8,469 nucleotides of DNA, taken from NCBI GenBank assembly GCA_022615295.1, contig JAKEHF010000186.1:1-8469 (forward strand), given 5' to 3'. The notes under the pieces were generated by a model. That model had not been told where the DNA came from. It worked only from the letters and a program-made list of their open reading frames with translations, and did not search any database. The stretch is from Actinomycetota bacterium (GTDB taxonomy: Bacteria > Actinomycetota > Acidimicrobiia > Spongiisociales > ZC4RG35). Position numbers and translations under genes: made by a program. Below, one piece after another: positions 6,918 through 8,469 of this stretch (its first letter is position 1; each line of letters starts with the position of its first letter).

Positions 6918-7475
6918 TTGATCAGCACCAACGACGTCCGTCCCGGGATGGCGCTCGAACTTGATGACGGGCTGTTCTCCATCATCGAGTATCAACACGT
7001 GAAGCCGGGGAAGGGAAGGGCGTTCGTCCGGATGCGGCTGAAGAAGTTGGACACCGGACAGGTCCTCGACCGCACCTTCCGCGCCGACGAGAACGTGCAA
7101 CAGGCGCGCATCGAGCGTGCGGAGCATCAGTACCTCTATCACGACGATCTGGGGTTCCACTTCATGAACCTCAACGACTACGGCCAGATCGTCCTCGCCC
7201 CCGAGGACGTGGGCGACGCCGCAGCATTCCTCGTCGACGGCCTGACCGTCGGCATCGCAATGCACCAGGAAACGGCAATCGGGGTGGATATGCCCGCTGC
7301 GGTCGAGATGAACGTGACCTACGCCGAGCCGGCGGTGAGGGGCGACACCAGGACGTCGGCGACCAAGCCGGTGACGACCGAGACCGGGATGACCGTGCAG
7401 GTCCCTTTGTTCGTCGAACAGGGGGACCGCATCCGGGTGGACACCAGGTCGGGTGAGTACCTGACCCGTGTATGA
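6918..7475 (+). CDS. efp: Translation elongation factor P
   Basis: EF-P binds stalled ribosomes between the P and E sites and speeds peptide bond formation at proline runs. From the TTG start the product is 185 residues, the standard family length. The KOW-like domain I (about 1-62) carries the tip loop EYQHVKPGKGRAFVR, with K32 in the position that is modified in many bacteria. Two OB-type domains follow, and the C-terminal signature VQVPLFVEQGDRIRVDTRSGEYLTR is clear. The tip reads PGKGR rather than PGKGP, the form reported for unmodified actinobacterial EF-P, so modification cannot be judged here. The gene begins 37 bases after the aroB stop and overlaps nusB by ATGA. A start at GTG 6891 is less likely. 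Confidence 0.96.
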   Translation: MISTNDVRPGMALELDDGLFSIIEYQHVKPGKGRAFVRMRLKKLDTGQVLDRTFRADENVQQARIERAEHQYLYHDDLGFHFMNLNDYGQIVLAPEDVGDAAAFLVDGLTVGIAMHQETAIGVDMPAAVEMNVTYAEPAVRGDTRTSATKPVTTETGMTVQVPLFVEQGDRIRVDTRSGEYLTRV

Positions 7476-7837
7476 GCGCCCGGGAGCCCCGTGACCAGGC
7501 ACTGGAGTGCCTGTACACCCATGAGATGACCGGAGAGCGGCCCCCGGCCTCGGGTCGGGCGGCGAAACTGGTGAACGGGGTCCTTGCCGACCTCGAGGGT
7601 CTCGACCGACGCATCGAGGACGTGTCCGAGCACTGGGCGGTCTCCAGGATGCCGGTGATCGACCGCAACATCCTGAGGATGGCCCTGTTCGAGCTGGAGT
7701 CGGAGCCGGGTGTACCGACGGCAGTCGTGGTCTCCGAGGCGGTGCGACTCGCCTCGACCTACTCCACCGAGCGGTCGGCCACCTTCGTCAACGGTGTGCT
7801 CTCGTCTCTGGCCCGCCGTACCCGCACCGAGACCTGA
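7472..7837 (+). CDS. nusB: Transcription antitermination factor NusB
   Basis: NusB pairs with NusE (ribosomal protein S10) on boxA RNA and supports antitermination of rRNA operons. The 121-residue all-helical product shows the family pattern: REPRDQALECLYTHEM at the N-terminus, SEHWAVSRMPVIDRNILRMALFELE in the middle, and VVVSEAVRLASTYSTERSATFVNGVLSSLAR at the end. It is compact compared with E. coli NusB (139 residues); the shortening is between the first helix and the VNGVLADLE helix. The ATG overlaps the efp stop by four bases, so efp and nusB are probably coupled. It is the last intact gene in the window, and G/C-run palindromes begin about 13 bases after its stop. Confidence 0.95.
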   Translation: MSAREPRDQALECLYTHEMTGERPPASGRAAKLVNGVLADLEGLDRRIEDVSEHWAVSRMPVIDRNILRMALFELESEPGVPTAVVVSEAVRLASTYSTERSATFVNGVLSSLARRTRTET

Positions 7838-7854
7838 CCGCCCGGCCCAAGTCT

Positions 7855-7888
7855 CTCCCCCCAGCGAACGAATGAGCGTTGGGGGGAG
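7855..7888 (+). terminator. Strong inverted repeat just after nusB; possible operon end
   Basis: CTCCCCCCA (7855-7863) pairs perfectly with TGGGGGGAG (7880-7888) around a 16-base loop, beginning 17 bases after the nusB stop. It is the first arm pair of the repeat cluster. There is no U-run after it, so termination is inferred from position and stem strength only. Confidence 0.35.
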
Positions 7889-7910
7889 TACCGGCGTAGC
7901 CGGGGAGGGG
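7877..7910 (+). repeat. 34-bp perfect direct repeat, copy 1
   Basis: Begins CGTTGGGGGGAG, contains the CCGGC-GTA-GCCGG hairpin (7891-7903) and ends GGGGAGGGG. It is identical to 7948-7981, with 37 bases between the copies. Confidence 0.95.
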
Positions 7911-7947
7911 TCAGTTTCTCCCCCCGGGAGGGAAGCGAAGCGACCGA

Positions 7948-7981
7948 CGTTGGGGGGAGTACCGGCGTAGCCGGGGAGGGG
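7948..7981 (+). repeat. 34-bp perfect direct repeat, copy 2
   Basis: Identical to 7877-7910. Its preceding variable segment is eight bases longer than in copy 1, so the palindromic arms (7918-7925 and 7952-7959) enclose a larger loop. Confidence 0.95.
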
Positions 7982-8012
7982 GGCAAGTCACCCCCTCGGG
8001 CCCTCCGGGGCA

Positions 8013-8047
8013 CCTCCCCCAACGGTCGCTCCACTCCCTGGGGGAGG
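8013..8047 (-). repeat. Inverted third unit: perfect 9-bp arms around a 17-base loop
   Basis: CCTCCCCCA (8013-8021) pairs with TGGGGGAGG (8039-8047). On the minus strand the loop region (AGGGAGTGGAGCGACCG) resembles the variable segment of unit 2 (GGGAGGGAAGCGAAGCGACCG), so this is a homologous copy in inverted orientation and not a chance hairpin. Its outer arm coincides with the boundary to AT-rich DNA. Confidence 0.75.
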
Positions 8048-8177
8048 AATTTACAACACCGGAGAAATGACCATTACGAACACCATCATTAGCCAAAATG
8101 TTATTACAAATGCAAATCTAAAGATTGGTGGCGGGGGTATATACAATTTCAACGGAAAAATGTGGGATGGTTCATAA
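8040..8177 (+). pseudogene. Relic of a right-handed beta-helix (PMP-like) repeat protein
   Basis: The frame reads Gly-Gly-Gly-Ile-Tyr-Asn-Thr-Gly-Glu-Met, then TITNTIISQNVITNANLKI, then GGGGIYNFNGKM, and stops at TAA 8175-8177 after Trp-Asp-Gly-Ser. The block GGGIYN..G.M recurs after 31 residues. Together with the TITNTIISQN strand pattern this is typical of secreted parallel beta-helix proteins (pectate-lyase-like or Chlamydia PMP-type repeats). Only about one and a half coils are present, with no start region or signal peptide. Similarity is lost after the second Met (8160-8162), suggesting a break there. Codon use is AT-rich, unlike the upstream genes. An ATG at 8067 with GGAG two bases before it could start a 36-residue peptide, but that spacing is poor. 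The general family assignment is inference from repeat pattern. Confidence 0.6.
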
Positions 8178-8231
8178 CGAGCCATAAATTAGTTGACACT
8201 TTTGCACATTGACAATCAAAAAGGTTGAACC
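8163..8231. other. AT-rich non-coding segment, possible insertion-sequence end
   Basis: The segment lies between the end of beta-helix similarity and the stop codon of the minus-strand transposase fragment. It has two TTGACA hexamers 16 bases apart (8193-8198 and 8209-8214) and a short palindrome GGTT-G-AACC (8223-8231). It is in the right place for the 3' end of an insertion sequence, where transposase-binding repeats often lie. The partner end is outside the window, so no terminal inverted repeat or target duplication can be shown. Confidence 0.35.
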
Positions 8232-8469
8232 TCAAGCCGGGTTCGGGTTGAGCAACAAGTTTTTGAAGACGCTAGCCAAGGCAGGCGCATCTTCAACCCC
8301 GGCCCATTGCAGCGGGCTCTGCCCGGCGCGCTTGCCACGGGGAAACACGTGGTGGTTCCAGAAGAGCTGCAAGAGCGGCAGCAACCAATCCGGCATCCCG
8401 CGGTGAATGCTGAGGTACGGGCGCAACCAGCTGTGCAGCGCTTCGGCCAGGGAAGAACTGCGATGGAAC
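8232..8469 (-). CDS. Transposase-like protein, C-terminal part, cut by the window edge
   Basis: The minus-strand frame enters from the right edge and runs to a TGA at 8232-8234, giving about 78 residues with no start codon needed. It reads FHRSSSLAEALHSWLRPYL, then a helical GMPDWLLPLLQLFWNHH, then FPRGKRAGQSPLQWAGVEDA. The order SSSLxExLxSxLRPY, a Leu-rich helix ending in N-H, and GKRAGxSPLxL is what I recall from the C-terminal region of a family of DDE-type transposases. The Glu in SSLAEAL could be the catalytic glutamate, which is inference. I cannot assign an IS family. The fragment is about 62% GC against about 36% for the adjoining 8051-8220, so its origin differs from that segment. 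Whether the gene is intact depends on sequence beyond the window. Confidence 0.65.
   Translation of the reverse strand, partial: FHRSSSLAEALHSWLRPYLSIHRGMPDWLLPLLQLFWNHHVFPRGKRAGQSPLQWAGVEDAPALASVFKNLLLNPNPA

Larger units (their letters stand above)
7850..8047. repeat. Cluster of three G/C-run palindromic repeat units (REP/MITE-like)
   Basis: This intergenic stretch holds two direct units (about 7850-7912 and 7913-7983) and a third, diverged unit in inverted orientation (about 7984-8047). Each direct unit opens with AGT(C/T)TCTCCCCCC and has a variable centre. The unit then continues with GTTGGGGGGAG, which can pair with the opening C-run, a small CCGGC-GTA-GCCGG hairpin, and GGGGAGGGG. The third unit read on the minus strand follows the same plan (CTCCCCCAGGGAG, GAGCGACCG, GTTGGGGGAGG). 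The direct/inverted arrangement resembles REP or REPIN elements. No transposase is associated with the units themselves. Frames translating through it (Gly/Ser/Pro-rich) look spurious. Confidence 0.8.

Noticed and set aside
7877..7981. CRISPR-like spacing: 34-bp perfect repeats separated by 37 bases
   Set aside because: There are only two copies. The intervening 37 bases resemble the segment before copy 1 and take part in the same palindrome. A third copy is inverted, and no cas gene is present.
7710..8034. Open frames over the repeat cluster (about 86 residues on plus at 7710-7970, about 91 on minus at 7759-8034)
   Set aside because: They overlap nusB out of frame or run through the palindromic repeats, and their Gly/Ser/Pro-rich products reflect base composition. 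No ribosome binding site or domain is visible.
8067..8177. Independent 36-residue small gene
   Set aside because: The beta-helix pattern extends upstream of the ATG in the same frame and the GGAG is only two bases from the ATG, so a broken fragment explains it better.
8209..8406. Plus-strand 65-residue open frame at the right end
   Set aside because: It is antisense to the transposase-like frame, which has recognisable motif order; the plus-strand product has none.

Overview
The window carries a compact, very GC-rich, all-plus-strand housekeeping block followed by about 630 bases of repeats and foreign fragments. Gene content and order (ruvX, mltG, aroE, prepilin peptidase, aroC, aroK, aroB, efp, nusB) match the conserved actinobacterial shikimate/efp locus known from Mycobacterium. 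GTG and TTG starts and ATGA-type overlaps are frequent. I infer a high-GC actinobacterium, possibly an acidimicrobial lineage because of the DUF4388 gene in the cluster; the sequence alone does not fix the taxon.

Layout: ruvX enters from the left edge without its first codons (1-414) and overlaps mltG (411-1511). aroE (1530-2303) follows in the same frame as mltG. A gene for a DUF4388 (PATAN-like) protein with a Glu/Pro-rich tail (2358-3461) comes next, then a strong GC hairpin (3468-3484), then a prepilin peptidase gene (3503-4213). aroC (4225-5379), aroK (5376-5870) and aroB (5858-6880) overlap one another. efp (start chosen at 6918) and nusB (7472-7837) overlap by four bases and close the block.

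AroB, AroE, AroK and AroC supply four of the seven shikimate-pathway steps: 3-dehydroquinate synthesis, dehydroshikimate reduction, shikimate phosphorylation and chorismate formation. The aroQ and pepQ genes that lie between aroB and efp in Mycobacterium are absent here. RuvX (rRNA processing), MltG (ending glycan strands), EF-P (polyproline translation) and NusB (antitermination) are growth functions that share the transcription unit. The DUF4388 protein and the prepilin peptidase suggest a link to type IV or Tad-type pili, but no pilin gene is in the window.

After nusB there is no intact gene. Bases 7850-8047 are a G/C-run palindromic repeat cluster: two direct units with a perfect 34-bp core, and one inverted, diverged unit. 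At about 8040-8047 the composition drops abruptly to about 36% GC. The reading frame there (8040-8177) encodes an asparagine- and glycine-rich relic of a right-handed beta-helix repeat protein. Next come an AT-rich segment with two TTGACA motifs and, on the minus strand, the C-terminal end of a transposase-like protein running off the right edge. This right end is either an insertion or recombination scar or a contig misjoin. I found no convincing new multi-gene system; the unusual material is in this right-hand 630 bases and in the DUF4388/prepilin peptidase insertion within the aro cluster.
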